DNA of 64,000 nucleotides from Gordonia gummivorans. GTDB taxonomy: Bacteria > Actinomycetota > Actinomycetes > Mycobacteriales > Mycobacteriaceae. Each line of letters opens with the position of its first letter. Positions within the stretch are counted from its first letter, which is position 1. Position numbers and translations under genes: made by a program. The notes under the pieces are model-generated. The model searched no databases, was not told the DNA's origin, and worked only from the letters and a program-made list of their open reading frames with translations. The DNA is taken from assembly GCF_022513585.1 (NCBI RefSeq), contig NZ_JAKWBF010000002.1:186001-250000 (forward strand), written 5' to 3'. Of the stretch, positions 30,990-40,341 are shown one piece after another.

Positions 30990-31020
30990 GAGACTGTCTC
31001 CGATCCTGAAACCATTGCGC

Positions 31021-31112
31021 TAATTTATCATCTTCTGGCCCTATTGCGTCCATATGGTGGACTTTTGCTGGCACTTCTAGCCAGAGGGCTCATTTTTTGA
31101 TAATTTCGAGCC
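31021..31112. promoter_or_regulatory. Divergent promoter/operators for the acyl-CoA operon
   Basis: This region is AT-rich against a GC-rich background. A strong -10 hexamer GATAAT at 31099-31104 ends 8 nt before the acyl-CoA dehydrogenase ATG at 31113, so transcription should start at or next to the ATG, giving a leaderless mRNA. No Shine-Dalgarno sequence precedes that ATG, which agrees. TGATAA (31098-31103) overlaps the -10 and has an inverted partner TTATCA at 31025-31030, both plausible binding sites for the GntR-type protein. Confidence 0.6.
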
Positions 31113-32294
31113 ATGCCCGCTTCAGCACTCCCCCACACCCCCGTCGTCAGCGCGGACGACTTCGACCAGATTCGCACCGTCGTCCACGACTTCATCCGGA
31201 CCAAGGTCGTCCCGCGTGAGACCGAGATCATGGAAACCAACGCCATCCCCGACGACCTGCGTGCTCAGGCTGCCGAAATGGGCCTCTTCGGCTACGCGAT
31301 CCCCCAGGAATGGGGCGGTCTGGGCCTCGACCTCACGCAGGACGTCGAGCTGGCCATGGAGTTCGGCTACACGACGCTCTCTTTGCGGTCGATGTTCGGC
31401 ACCAACAACGGCATCGCCGGGCAGGTGCTGGTGAACTTCGGCACCGACGAACAGCGCACCGAATGGCTGGAACGCATCGCCTCCGGCGACGTCGTGGCGT
31501 CGTTTGCGCTCACCGAACCCGGCGCAGGCTCCAATCCGGCAGGCCTGCGGACCAAGGCGACCCGCGACGGGGACGACTGGGTGATCGACGGCCAGAAGCG
31601 GTTCATCACCAATGCCCCCATCGCCGACCTCTTCGTCGTGTTCGCGCGCACCCGCCCGGCCGACGAATCAGGCACGGGTATCGCCGTCTTCCTGGTCCCG
31701 GCCGACACTCCCGGGGTCGAGGTCGGCGTCAAGGACAAGAAGATGGGCCAGGAGGGCGCCTGGACCGCGGACGTCTCGTTCGACGGTGTCCGTGTCCCCG
31801 CCTCGGCCCTTGTGGGCGGTGACGAGGACACCGGCTACAAGGCCGCGATGACCTCCCTGGCTCGGGGCCGTGTGCACATCGCCGCGCTCGCCGTGGGTGC
31901 CGCGCAACGCGCGCTCGACGAATCGGTCGAGTATGCCGCGAGCGCGACTCAGGGCGGAAAGCCCATCGGCTCTTTCCAATTGGTTCAGGCGATGCTGGCC
32001 GACCAGCAGACCGGAGTCATGGCCGGGCGCGCGTTGGTGCGCGACGCGGCCGCCAAGTACGTGTCCGGCGAAGATCGACGCACCGCACCGTCGGCGGCCA
32101 AACTCTTCTGCACCGAGATGGCCGGCAAGGTCGCCGATCTGGCCGTCCAGGTGCATGGCGGCACGGGCTACATGCGTGAGGTCCCCGTCGAACGGATCTA
32201 TCGCGACGTCCGGCTGCTCCGCCTCTACGAGGGCACCAGCGAAATCCAGCGACTCATCATCGGCGGCAACCTCATTCGCGCTGCATCCAAGTAG
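31113..32294 (+). CDS. Acyl-CoA dehydrogenase
   Basis: A 393-aa flavoenzyme introducing the alpha-beta double bond into an acyl-CoA. '[21 protein letters not shown]' is the FAD/substrate-binding signature, '[22 protein letters not shown]' is the C-terminal motif, and the '[18 protein letters not shown]' segment holds the glutamate usually catalytic in short/medium-chain enzymes. It is the first gene of a plus-strand operon with an SDR, a thiolase and a CoA-transferase. Chain length or branched substrate cannot be fixed from sequence. Confidence 0.92.
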   Translation: MPASALPHTPVVSADDFDQIRTVVHDFIRTKVVPRETEIMETNAIPDDLRAQAAEMGLFGYAIPQEWGGLGLDLTQDVELAMEFGYTTLSLRSMFGTNNGIAGQVLVNFGTDEQRTEWLERIASGDVVASFALTEPGAGSNPAGLRTKATRDGDDWVIDGQKRFITNAPIADLFVVFARTRPADESGTGIAVFLVPADTPGVEVGVKDKKMGQEGAWTADVSFDGVRVPASALVGGDEDTGYKAAMTSLARGRVHIAALAVGAAQRALDESVEYAASATQGGKPIGSFQLVQAMLADQQTGVMAGRALVRDAAAKYVSGEDRRTAPSAAKLFCTEMAGKVADLAVQVHGGTGYMREVPVERIYRDVRLLRLYEGTSEIQRLIIGGNLIRAASK

Positions 32295-32322
32295 AGCCGC
32301 ATCCAACCAGACAGGAATCACC

Positions 32323-33069
32323 ATGCCCGGACCTCTCCTGAAAGACCAGACCGCCGTGATCACCGGCGCCGCACAGGGAATCGGCTTCGCGATCGCCCAG
32401 CTCTTCGTCGATGAAGGCGCGCGCGTGATCATCGGCGACATCAACGCCGAGGCCGCCGAGAAGGCCGCCGTCGAACTCGGTGGAGCCGGCGTCGGGGTCG
32501 GAGTGCGCTGCGACGTCACCGTCGGCGACGACGTCGACGCGCTACTGGCCGCGGCGGCAGAACATTTCGGACCCGTCGACGTGATGGTCAACAACGCCGG
32601 CATCACCCGCGACGCAACGATGCGCACCATGACCGAGGAGCAGTTCGACCAGGTCATCAATGTGCACCTCAAGGGCACCTGGAACGGCACCCGCAAGGCC
32701 GCGGCCATCATGCGCGAGCGCAAGAGTGGCGCCATCGTCAATCTGTCGTCGCTGTCCGGGAAGGTCGGGATGGTCGGTCAGACCAACTACTCGGCGGCCA
32801 AGGCCGGAATCGTCGGCATGACCAAGGCGGCCGCAAAAGAGCTGGCGCACCATGGTGTTCGGGTCAATGCGATCCAGCCCGGCCTCATCCGCTCGGCGAT
32901 GACCGAGGCCATGCCGCAGAAGGCGTGGGATCAGAAGATGGCCGAGATCCCGATGGCCCGGGCCGGCGAGGTCACCGAGGTCGCATCCGTCGCACTGTTC
33001 CTGGCCACCCACCTGTCCTCCTACATGACCGGCACCGTCATGGAGGTCACCGGCGGCCGGTTCATGTGA
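32323..33069 (+). CDS. SDR-family 3-oxoacyl reductase / 3-hydroxyacyl-CoA dehydrogenase
   Basis: A 248-aa classical short-chain dehydrogenase. '[15 protein letters not shown]' is the TGxxxGIG cofactor loop, 'VNNAGIT' the NNAG motif, and '[21 protein letters not shown]' contains the catalytic Ser, Tyr and Lys (YSAAK). It is FabG-like. In this operon it most likely oxidises a 3-hydroxyacyl-CoA or reduces the 3-oxo form. The ATG at 32323 has a good AGGA upstream and lies 28 bp after the acyl-CoA dehydrogenase stop. Confidence 0.9.
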   Translation: MPGPLLKDQTAVITGAAQGIGFAIAQLFVDEGARVIIGDINAEAAEKAAVELGGAGVGVGVRCDVTVGDDVDALLAAAAEHFGPVDVMVNNAGITRDATMRTMTEEQFDQVINVHLKGTWNGTRKAAAIMRERKSGAIVNLSSLSGKVGMVGQTNYSAAKAGIVGMTKAAAKELAHHGVRVNAIQPGLIRSAMTEAMPQKAWDQKMAEIPMARAGEVTEVASVALFLATHLSSYMTGTVMEVTGGRFM

Positions 33070-33103
33070 ACGCACAACGATCGAGCACCAGAGGAACACC
33101 ATC

Positions 33104-34330
33104 ATGACCCCCACTTCCCTGCGCCGGGCCGCGATCGTCGCACCGGCACGCACTGCCGTCGGCACCTTCGGCGGCGCACTGCGCAACGTGCCCGTCGAGG
33201 ATCTCGGCGCCGCTGTCGTCAGGGCCGTCGTCGACCGCTCCGGCATCGACCCCGACCGCATCGACGACGTCGTCTTCGCCCAGTCCTACGCCAACTCCGA
33301 GGTTCCGTGCGTCGGACGATGGATCGCATTGCACGCCGATCTCCCGATCTCGGTCGGCGGCATGCAACTCGACCGCCGCTGCGGCGGCGGACTCCAGTCG
33401 CTGGCCACCGCGGCGATGATGGTGCAGACGGGTGCCGCCGACGCCGTCCTGGCCGGCGGCGTCGAGTCGATGAGCCGAATCGAGTACTACTCCACCACAA
33501 ACCGGTGGGGTGCGCGCTCGGGCAACGTCACCATGTACGACCGGCTCGACCGCGGACGGGAACGCTCCCAACCGGTCTGGCGGTTCGGCGAGATCTCCGG
33601 AATGATCGAGACCGCCGAGAACCTCGCTCGCGATTACGGCATCACCCGTGATGCGGCCGATGCCTACGCCGCGCGCAGCCACCAGCGCGCCGCCGCAGCC
33701 TGGGACGCCGGGCGGTTCGACGACGAGATCGTCGAGATCAGCGTTCCGCAACGAAAGAAGGACCCCGTCGTCTTCGCCCGCGACGAAGGCGTCCGGCCGG
33801 ACTCCACTGCGGAATCACTGGCCAAGCTGCGAACTCTGATGCCCGACGGCACCGTCACCGCCGGCAACGCCAGCCAGCAGAACGACGCAGCGGCAGCGTG
33901 CCTCATCGTCGCCGAGGACACCCTGGACGAACTGGGCCTGGAACCGATCGGGTATCTCAACGGCTGGGCGGCGGCCGGATGCGACCCCTCCCGGATGGGG
34001 ATCGGCCCGGTCCCGGCCACCGAGAAGCTGGCCGCGCGATCCGGATTCGATTCCGCTGCGGCACTTCTCGACTCGCTGGATCTGGTCGAACTGAACGAGG
34101 CATTCGCCGTGCAGGTGCTGAGCGTCCTCGAGGGATGGAAGTGGGACGATCAGGATCGCTTGAACGTCAACGGCTCCGGCATCTCCCTCGGACACCCGAT
34201 CGGCGCGACCGGCGTCCGGATGACCACCACCCTTCTGCACGAACTGCACCGTCGCGGTGGTGGACGCGGACTGGTCACCATGTGTATAGGTGGCGGCCAA
34301 GGACTCGCTGCCGTCGTCGAAGCAGTCTGA
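33104..34330 (+). CDS. Acetyl-CoA C-acyltransferase (thiolase)
   Basis: A 408-aa thiolase that cleaves a 3-oxoacyl-CoA with CoA. The nucleophilic Cys is in 'LDRRCGGGLQSLATAA', 'NVNGSGISLGHPIGATGVRM' holds the conserved His, and 'MCIGGGQGLA' holds the second active-site Cys. All catalytic residues are present. It lies 34 bp after the SDR gene and 16 bp before the CoA-transferase start, in one operon. It could work in beta-oxidation of an unusual acid rather than general fatty acids. Confidence 0.92.
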   Translation: MTPTSLRRAAIVAPARTAVGTFGGALRNVPVEDLGAAVVRAVVDRSGIDPDRIDDVVFAQSYANSEVPCVGRWIALHADLPISVGGMQLDRRCGGGLQSLATAAMMVQTGAADAVLAGGVESMSRIEYYSTTNRWGARSGNVTMYDRLDRGRERSQPVWRFGEISGMIETAENLARDYGITRDAADAYAARSHQRAAAAWDAGRFDDEIVEISVPQRKKDPVVFARDEGVRPDSTAESLAKLRTLMPDGTVTAGNASQQNDAAAACLIVAEDTLDELGLEPIGYLNGWAAAGCDPSRMGIGPVPATEKLAARSGFDSAAALLDSLDLVELNEAFAVQVLSVLEGWKWDDQDRLNVNGSGISLGHPIGATGVRMTTTLLHELHRRGGGRGLVTMCIGGGQGLAAVVEAV

Positions 34331-34346
34331 ACGGAAGGGCCTGGAC

Positions 34347-35489
34347 ATGGGTTCACCGAGACCGCTCGACGGGATACGCGTCGTCGAGATCTCGAGTTTC
34401 GTGGCCTCGCCGCTGTGTGGCCTCACGCTCGCGCAGCTCGGTGCCGAGGTGATTCGCGTCGATCCGATCGGCGGCGCGGCCGACATCAATCGGTGGCCGC
34501 TCACCGACGACGGTGAGACATCGATCTACTGGACCGGCCTCAACAAAGGCAAGAAGTCGGTCACCGCCGACCTGCGCTCCGCCGAGGGGCAGGCGTTGGT
34601 GCAGCGGTTGGTGACCGAATCCGGTCCTGGCGGTGGCATTCTCGTCACCAACTCCGGCGGACGCGAGTGGATGAGCCACCACACCCTGGCGGCCCGGCGC
34701 GCCGATGTCATCACACTCGAACTGCTCGGCGGTTCCGACGGCTCACCGGCTGTCGACTACACCGTCAACGCGGGACTCGGCTTTCCGATGATCACCGGTC
34801 CCCTCGATCACAACGGACCGGTCAATCACGTCCTGCCCGCCTGGGATGTGGTGTGCGGACTGTATGCGGCACTGGCCATCACGGCGGCGATCCGACGACG
34901 CGAGCAGACGGGCGCAGGCAGCCGTATACGACTGCCGCTCGAGGACACCGCGCTGTCGATCGCGAGTGCGTTGGGTTATCTCACCGAACCGCAGGTCAAT
35001 TCGTCGTCGCGGCCGGCCACCGGAAATGACGTATACGGCACCTACGGCACCGATGTGGTCACCGCCGACGGCGATCGATTCATGCTCGTCGCACTGACCC
35101 CAAGACACTTTCGGGATCTGGTGCGCATCACCGAGACAAAATCGGTGATCGACGCGCTCGCGGGTTCGCTCGGCGCCGACTTCACCCGCGAATCCGACCG
35201 GTACACCCATCGCCACGTACTCAACGCGTTGTTCCGCAAGTGGTTTGCCGATCGCTCCACCGACATCGTCACCGCTGCGCTCGACGAATCATCGGTGCTG
35301 TCGGAACGCTACCGCTCCTTCGACGAGGTCGTGTCGTCCGGCGTTCTTGCCGACAACCCGATGTTCGCCGGGCTCGACCAACCGGGGATCGGAACGTACC
35401 TCGCCGCCGGCCTGCCCGCGGCCTTCGACGGCGAGCACTTCTTCACCGGCCCCGCCGCCGACCTGGGAGCCCACACTCCGCAAACATGA
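34347..35489 (+). CDS. CaiB/BaiF-type (family III) CoA-transferase
   Basis: A 380-aa family III CoA-transferase. 'LDGIRVVEISSFVASPLCGLTLAQLGAEVIRVDPI' is the standard N-terminal signature, with 'DINRWP' and 'LNKGKKSVTADL' following. In this family an aspartate forms the acyl-enzyme intermediate. The region around residues 150-160 ('PMITGPLDHNGPVNHVLPAWD') is the likely site. The ATG at 34347 has a clear GGAAGG upstream. It probably moves CoA onto the carboxylic acid that the operon degrades. A strong hairpin follows its stop. Confidence 0.88.
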   Translation: MGSPRPLDGIRVVEISSFVASPLCGLTLAQLGAEVIRVDPIGGAADINRWPLTDDGETSIYWTGLNKGKKSVTADLRSAEGQALVQRLVTESGPGGGILVTNSGGREWMSHHTLAARRADVITLELLGGSDGSPAVDYTVNAGLGFPMITGPLDHNGPVNHVLPAWDVVCGLYAALAITAAIRRREQTGAGSRIRLPLEDTALSIASALGYLTEPQVNSSSRPATGNDVYGTYGTDVVTADGDRFMLVALTPRHFRDLVRITETKSVIDALAGSLGADFTRESDRYTHRHVLNALFRKWFADRSTDIVTAALDESSVLSERYRSFDEVVSSGVLADNPMFAGLDQPGIGTYLAAGLPAAFDGEHFFTGPAADLGAHTPQT

Positions 35490-35518
35490 CAGCGCACACA
35501 TGACATCGCAGACATGAC

Positions 35519-35552
35519 ACCGGCCCGGCGTTCACCAGAACGCCGGGCCGAG
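35519..35552. terminator. Bidirectional hairpin terminator
   Basis: CGGCCCGGCGTTC (35521-35533) pairs with GAACGCCGGGCCG (35538-35550) around a 4-nt loop, a 13-bp perfect GC-rich stem. It lies between convergent genes, 31 bp after the CoA-transferase stop and 11 bp before the stop of the Mtb12-like gene. There is no long U-tract on either strand, as usual for actinobacterial terminators. Confidence 0.85.
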
Positions 35553-35561
35553 TATCTGCGG

Positions 35562-36116
35562 TCAGTTCGAGGGCCGAGCCGCGCTGCTGCGTGACGAGGT
35601 GCTCTTACCGGGGCACATCGCGCTCTTGACCTGATATGCCGACAGCAGGGTGCACACCGTCGCGTTCGAGAGCTTCCAGCGGCCGTCCTCGTAGACGATG
35701 GTCGCCTCGATCGGGGTGGGCGGGTTGCCCTCGGTGGTCACCTCGACCGACACGCGCGCCTTGTTCGGCCCCTGACGGATCGGCGGGTTGGTCACCTTGT
35801 AGGTGATGCCCGGATTCTCGTTCTTGGCCTCGACGAGCTTGTCGAAGATGTCCGGGTCCTTCTCGGCGCCCTCGACGAGCAGCACCTTCTGCGAGTTGGG
35901 GACGTTGGGGTCGAGGGCCTCGTTGATCATGGCCTCGATGGTCGCGGCCGATGGCGGCTTGCTGCCGTCCGTGCGCTGATCAGCGGCACCGGTGCTGTTG
36001 GTCGACGAGGACGTCGCCACCGTCGGGGGCGCATCACTGTCGTCGGTGCCGCAGGCGGCAACGCCCAGAAGCGCACCCGCGATCATGGTCGCGCTTACGA
36101 GTTTCGAAAACTTCAA
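35562..36116 (-). CDS. Mtb12/CFP2-like lipoprotein
   Basis: A 184-aa exported protein. The signal peptide ends with a lipobox 'LLGVAACGTDD' (Cys at about residue 22). After a Ser/Thr-rich linker comes a domain with 'ATIEAMINEALDPNVPNSQKVLLVEGAE', 'ITYKVTNPPI' and 'EATIVYEDGRWKLSNATVCTLL', the pattern of the low-molecular-weight antigen Mtb12 family (NTF2-like fold) of Mycobacteriales. Unlike M. tuberculosis Mtb12 this form is a predicted lipoprotein. Its function is unknown. Confidence 0.75.
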   Translation of the reverse strand: MKFSKLVSATMIAGALLGVAACGTDDSDAPPTVATSSSTNSTGAADQRTDGSKPPSAATIEAMINEALDPNVPNSQKVLLVEGAEKDPDIFDKLVEAKNENPGITYKVTNPPIRQGPNKARVSVEVTTEGNPPTPIEATIVYEDGRWKLSNATVCTLLSAYQVKSAMCPGKSTSSRSSAARPSN

Positions 36117-36254
36117 CGATCTCCCTCACTGTCTTGTCTGCGGGTGGGGTTCCGTCCACCTTCGGCGAGAGCCCACACCACTATGCCAAAAGTTGGCCGG
36201 GTGCCCAACAAACGCGGCCGGGCGACGCTCACCGCCACCCTTGACGGCCGGTGG

Positions 36255-37238
36255 ATGATGATCTCCATGTGCAATAAGAATCCGACCTTGCCCGACGAGC
36301 CTGCGGCTCTCGGAGTCGGGACGATTGTGCTGATCAGCACAGGTGGAACGATTGCATCCCAGGCAACCGCCGACGGCGCAGTTCCCACCCTCGCCGCCGG
36401 CGACATGCTGGTGGCCACCGACCTGCCGACGATGCCGGTGCGCACCGTCGACCTCATGTCGGTGGATTCCTCGGCGATGGGCATGGCCGACCAGTACGCG
36501 ATCGTCGGGGCCATCGCCGATGCCCTCGACGACCCCGCCGTGCGCGGGGTCGTGGTGACCCACGGCACAGACACCATGGAAGAGACCGCGTTCCTCGCGG
36601 ATCTGTACGCCACCGACGAGCGGCCGGTGGTGTTCACCGGCGCACAACGCCCCGCCGACCACCCCGACGCGGGCGGACCGGCCAATGTAGCCGCAGCGCT
36701 CACGGTCGCTGCGGACCCCGTAAACCGAGGTCGCGGTGTGCTGATCGCCCTGGGCGGCCATGTGGTCGCCGCGCGCGGAGCCTTCAAGGTGTCGACCACC
36801 GACCCCGTCGCCTTCGACACCGTCCGCGCCGACCTGCCGCGCCCCACGTTGGCGGGACCTGTCCCGTCGGGTCGGTTCGCGCGGGTCGACGCGTTCACGC
36901 TCTATCCCGGGGTCTCCCCAGGTTTGATCGCGGCCGCGGTGGCGCAGAACGCCGCCGGCATCGTGCTCGGCGGGACCGGATCGGCGAACTCGCATCCCGA
37001 CATCACCGCCGAGGTCGCGCTGGCCGTGCAGCGTGGCGTCACCGTGGTGGTGACCTCACGAGTCCCGTACGGCGAGGTTCACGCGACCTATGGCGGTGGC
37101 GGCGGTGCGGTGGATCTCGAACGCTCCGGCGCGATCGTGTCGCCGTGGCTGCGCGCACCTCAGGCACGAATGGCGCTTGTCGCGTTGCTGACCGCACAGG
37201 TTTCCCCGGCCGGGATCGCCGAGTTCTTCCGCAACTGA
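36255..37238 (+). CDS. ansA: L-asparaginase
   Basis: A 327-aa asparaginase hydrolysing L-asparagine to aspartate and ammonia. 'VLISTGGTIAS' holds the first catalytic Thr, and 'GVVVTHGTDTMEETAF' holds the second Thr-Asp pair and the Lys-side motif. No signal peptide is visible, so it is probably cytoplasmic. The ATG at 36255 is followed by further in-frame ATGs at 36258 and 36267, so the exact start is uncertain. ansA lies between lspA and dinX in M. tuberculosis; here the same order holds but large islands separate it from lspA. Confidence 0.92.
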   Translation: MMISMCNKNPTLPDEPAALGVGTIVLISTGGTIASQATADGAVPTLAAGDMLVATDLPTMPVRTVDLMSVDSSAMGMADQYAIVGAIADALDDPAVRGVVVTHGTDTMEETAFLADLYATDERPVVFTGAQRPADHPDAGGPANVAAALTVAADPVNRGRGVLIALGGHVVAARGAFKVSTTDPVAFDTVRADLPRPTLAGPVPSGRFARVDAFTLYPGVSPGLIAAAVAQNAAGIVLGGTGSANSHPDITAEVALAVQRGVTVVVTSRVPYGEVHATYGGGGGAVDLERSGAIVSPWLRAPQARMALVALLTAQVSPAGIAEFFRN

Positions 37239-37483
37239 TGCGGTCACCGAATCAACCCCGATGCCTGCGAAGGCAACCCGTTGCCTGAGCCTGGATCCGT
37301 GGAAGCGGAGCTAACCTTCGCTGCCTGAGGTGCTCGAGGCGCTAGCCGAGAGCACCTCAGGGAGCGGATGGGGGCATCGGCCAGCGCCCCGAGCACCCCG
37401 GGGAGCGGAAGTGGGGAGCGGAGGAAAGGCGGCCCGGTCACCGAACCATGGACGACCTGGCCCAATCAGGTTGCCGCCGAGCG
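37239..37483. repeat. Intergenic inverted repeats, family B copy 2
   Basis: A 245-bp gap between the convergent ansA and dinB genes. CCTGAGGTGCTC (37324-37335) and GAGCACCTCAGG (37350-37361) form a 12-bp perfect stem around a 14-nt loop that itself contains GCGCTAGC. The right arm runs on into AGGGAGCGG. Degenerate copies of the GGGAGCGG tail follow at about 37400-37408 and 37413-37421. The loop region matches, in opposite orientation, CTCGGCTAGCGCCTCGAG at 46.41 kb. Terminator or retained repeat-element function is possible. Confidence 0.8.
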
Positions 37484-38911
37484 CTATTCAGACTCCGCCA
37501 CATCCGGCCAGTCGAGACTGGCCAGCGGGTCCCCGAGCGCGAGCGATTCGTCATCGAGCGTGAAGGTACGGGTACGGCCCGGACCGGTGGTGCGTGTCTC
37601 GAAGCGCACCGTGACCACGCCGTGGCCACTGCCCTGCACCCAACCGTGCCCGTAGTCGACGTGGAACACGTCTCTGCCTGGAACGAGATGAGCTGCGCGT
37701 GAGGTGTTCTCGGCCGACGGCTCAGCCGGCGGGTCCGCACCTTCCGGGGCAGCACCGTTCGGGGCAGCGTCCGACAGTGTGTCCTCGGCGTGGATCTGAT
37801 CACCGTCGGCCGGGTCGACGAACAGTGCGTACTGCTGAACGTCGCTGAGTCCGGAATAGCCGACGCCGACGAGCCGGATCGGACCCACCGAGCGCGGATC
37901 GAGCGCCAAACGCTGTGCGGCACGGCCGAGTTCGTCGAGGTCGGTGGTGGCGGCGGAAAGAGTGGTCGAACGCGTCAGCACGGACATGTCCGACCGCTTG
38001 AGTTTCACCACGATCGTGCGCGCACCGCGTCCGTCTGAGAGCAATCGTCGGTGGGCATCGGTCGCGGCACGATCGATCGCATGCCGGAGATCGGCGAGTT
38101 CGACGATGTCGGTGGCGAAGGTGGATTCGGCGCTGATCTGCTTGGCCGAGGACCGTTCCGCGACCGGGCGGTCGTCGATGCCCTGTGCGAGCCGATGCAG
38201 CGCCGGACCCACCGTCGCACCCAGCACCGAGGACACCTCGATCGGCGACATCGCGGCAAGGTCGCCGATGGTGGCAATGCCCAACCTCGACAACTTGTCG
38301 CCGGAGACCGGTCCGATCCCCCAGAGCTTGCGTACCGGCAGCTCGTGGAGAAAGTCCATCTCCTTCGACGGCGGAATGACCATCACCCCATCGGGTTTGG
38401 CCAGCGTCGAGGCGATCTTCGCGATCTGTTTGCCGCTGCCCAGCCCGACCGACGCCGCCAGCCCGACCTCGGCCCGGATTCTCGCCCGGATGTGTTGGGC
38501 GAAGGCGGTTGCCGTCTGTGCGGTCGCGCCGATGAGCTCTTCCGGTTCGGCGAATGCCTCGTCGAAGGACAGCATCTCGATCACCGGAACCGCCTGGCGC
38601 ACCAGAGCGAAGATGCGCGCACTGACCACCCGATACACGGCCCCACGCGGCGGAACCACCACCGCAGTCGGACCGACCAGGCGTCGGGCCTGATGCATCG
38701 GCATCGCGGACGACGCCCCGTAGGCGCGGGCCTCGTAGCTGGCACCGGCGACCACACCGCGCCCACCGGTTCCGCCGACCAGGACCGGACGTCCGCGCAG
38801 TGTCGGCCGGGTGAGTTGTTCCACCGAGGCGAAGAACGCATCCATGTCCAGGTGCATCACCCAGCGCGCGCTCCGCTCGTCGGGGGCGGTCGGCGATTCG
38901 TCGGGTGGCAC
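37484..38911 (-). CDS. dinB: DNA polymerase IV (Y-family), DinX type
   Basis: A translesion DNA polymerase (475 aa). The catalytic palm begins '[15 protein letters not shown]' (first metal Asp) and has '[11 protein letters not shown]' (Asp-Glu pair). '[13 protein letters not shown]' and '[17 protein letters not shown]' are the fingers and helix-hairpin-helix, and the little finger follows. After a Pro/Ala-rich linker there is a C-terminal domain of about 65 residues ('[24 protein letters not shown]') also found in M. tuberculosis DinX (Rv1537). The start is taken as the GTG at 38911; the family N-terminus is about 18 residues further in. It occupies the DinX position near ansA and ileS. Confidence 0.92.
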   Translation of the reverse strand: MPPDESPTAPDERSARWVMHLDMDAFFASVEQLTRPTLRGRPVLVGGTGGRGVVAGASYEARAYGASSAMPMHQARRLVGPTAVVVPPRGAVYRVVSARIFALVRQAVPVIEMLSFDEAFAEPEELIGATAQTATAFAQHIRARIRAEVGLAASVGLGSGKQIAKIASTLAKPDGVMVIPPSKEMDFLHELPVRKLWGIGPVSGDKLSRLGIATIGDLAAMSPIEVSSVLGATVGPALHRLAQGIDDRPVAERSSAKQISAESTFATDIVELADLRHAIDRAATDAHRRLLSDGRGARTIVVKLKRSDMSVLTRSTTLSAATTDLDELGRAAQRLALDPRSVGPIRLVGVGYSGLSDVQQYALFVDPADGDQIHAEDTLSDAAPNGAAPEGADPPAEPSAENTSRAAHLVPGRDVFHVDYGHGWVQGSGHGVVTVRFETRTTGPGRTRTFTLDDESLALGDPLASLDWPDVAESE

Positions 38912-38934
38912 CCCAGCATCGTATGACGGGCCTC

Positions 38935-39381
38935 TCAGCCCGCAATCGCGAAGACCGGCAGCTGGTGGGCATGGGCAGCGAGCTCCTCGTCGGTGGCGTC
39001 GACGGTGAGACCTTCCGGGAGGAACCGCTTGACCTCCCAGCCCCACTTCTTCAGGTACGCACGCAACACCGGCACCCGCTGGGCGGCCTCGATCTCGTGC
39101 AGGGCCACCGTGCGGCGCTTGCGGCCGCGACGCAGCTCCGCGGTTGCCGCCGCGCGCGCATTGCGGACCCACTGCGCCTCACCGCGAACCGCGACGAGGT
39201 ACTCCCCTCCGTCGAACGTCAGCGGATTCACCGGCACACGCTGCGGTTGCCCGCTGACGCGTCCGACGACGGTAAGGGTTTCCGCGCCGGCCAGATTCAC
39301 GCCACGGTCGGCGAGCCAGCGCACCGCGCGGCTGAAGGTGCGGTCGGAGCCGGCGGGCGGGATGTAGTGCGTGTCGTTCAT
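38935..39381 (-). CDS. F420-dependent (Ddn-like, FDOR-A type) oxidoreductase
   Basis: A 148-aa split-beta-barrel protein of the deazaflavin-dependent nitroreductase family. '[42 protein letters not shown]' is the family signature, where the Lys/Arg-containing loop binds cofactor F420. Physiological substrates of the family include quinones. The gene is divergent from a TetR gene whose promoter carries two matching palindromes. Specificity is unknown. Confidence 0.82.
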   Translation of the reverse strand: MNDTHYIPPAGSDRTFSRAVRWLADRGVNLAGAETLTVVGRVSGQPQRVPVNPLTFDGGEYLVAVRGEAQWVRNARAAATAELRRGRKRRTVALHEIEAAQRVPVLRAYLKKWGWEVKRFLPEGLTVDATDEELAAHAHQLPVFAIAG

Positions 39382-39509
39382 GTCTGCCCCCTTGTGAGGT
39401 CGAAGTACTATGTCGAGAAATTGGAGAGCACCGCTCTCTTTTCCAAGTGTGCACCACGTGTCACGGCAAATCAAGAGCAGTGCTCTCGCTTTTCTGGCAG
39501 GATCTCCTC
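39382..39509. promoter_or_regulatory. Paired TetR operators, divergent promoter
   Basis: Two similar palindromes lie between the divergent F420-type enzyme and TetR genes: GAGAGC-acc-GCTCTC at 39424-39438 and (A)GAGCA-g-TGCTC(TC) at 39475-39485. They share the consensus AGAGCA-n-YGCTCT and lie about 50 bp apart, roughly five helical turns. The second site ends 24 bp before the TetR start. This is the arrangement of a repressor controlling itself and its divergent neighbour. Confidence 0.75.
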
Positions 39510-40202
39510 ATGGGCACCACGACGAGAAGCAAACGGGCCGAGAACCGCGCAGCGATGGAGGCGGAGATCCGTCGACTCGGTCGCGAGCAGCTGACCACGT
39601 ACGGCGCGGCAGGGTTGTCGCTGCGGGCCATCGCGCGCGATCTCGGCGTCGTCTCGTCCGCGGTCTACCGCTACGTGCCGTCCCGCGACGACCTGCTCAC
39701 GCTGCTGGTCGTCGAGGCCTACACCGACCTGGCCGACACGGTCGACGCCGCGGCAGCGGCCGACGGGACCAATCGCGAGCGAATCCTGGCAATGGCTCTC
39801 GCGGTTCGGCGATGGGCAGTGGCCGATCCTGCCCGATGGGCGCTGTTGTACGGCAGCCCGGTTCCCGGATACGCGGCTCCGGCCGAACAGACGGTCGGGC
39901 CGGGCACACGTGTCGTCGGCGCGGTTCTCCGCCAACTCTCCGATGCGTACGACGCAAGTGCCCTACGGACTGACATCTATTGCCCCACAACGGTATCCAC
40001 TGCGGAAATGGACGCCATCGGGACAGAATTCGACCTTCGCCTGCCACCCGGCCAGATGCTTGCCGCCACCACCATCTGGGCAACGCTGATCGGAGCGGTC
40101 AGCCTGGAGGTCTTCGGACAGTACGGTGCCGACACCTTCACCGACCCCGAATCACTGTTCGCAGCACAGATCGACCTCGCCCTGTCTCACCTGTTCGCCT
40201 GA
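39510..40202 (+). CDS. TetR-family transcription repressor
   Basis: A 230-aa regulator. The N-terminal helix-turn-helix ('GLSLRAIARDLGVVSSAVYRYVPSRDDLLTLLV') is typical of TetR proteins. The C-terminal ligand domain is of the TetR_C_33-like type ('WAVADPARWALLYGSPVPGY' and an acidic tail). The ATG at 39510 has a GATCTCC spacer rather than a clear Shine-Dalgarno sequence. The paired palindromes upstream suggest autoregulation and control of the divergent oxidoreductase. Confidence 0.88.
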   Translation: MGTTTRSKRAENRAAMEAEIRRLGREQLTTYGAAGLSLRAIARDLGVVSSAVYRYVPSRDDLLTLLVVEAYTDLADTVDAAAAADGTNRERILAMALAVRRWAVADPARWALLYGSPVPGYAAPAEQTVGPGTRVVGAVLRQLSDAYDASALRTDIYCPTTVSTAEMDAIGTEFDLRLPPGQMLAATTIWATLIGAVSLEVFGQYGADTFTDPESLFAAQIDLALSHLFA

Positions 40203-40341
40203 CCCACCTCAGTTCGCCGTGCACCCGAGCCGAATCGGAGAACAGAGTGCTGCAGCACTCGCGTTCTCCAACCCAACTCGATTCCTGGGCACGTGGATGG
40301 TGTTGCCGCAGTTCAGGAGGCCGAAGGCAGTACTCTTCGAG
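40203..40341. repeat. Intergenic palindromic repeat, family A copy 2
   Basis: The gap lies between convergent tetR and sigma-factor genes. GGAGAAC-a-GAGTGCTG / CAGCACTC-gc-GTTCTCC (40237-40269) forms a hairpin with the same CTGCAG centre as the copy at 16.5 kb. About 45 nt from GTGCTGCAG through CTCGATTCCTGG are nearly identical between the two. The left arms differ more than the right arms. Being between two 3' ends, it fits a bidirectional terminator or a dispersed repeat of the REP type. Confidence 0.8.
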
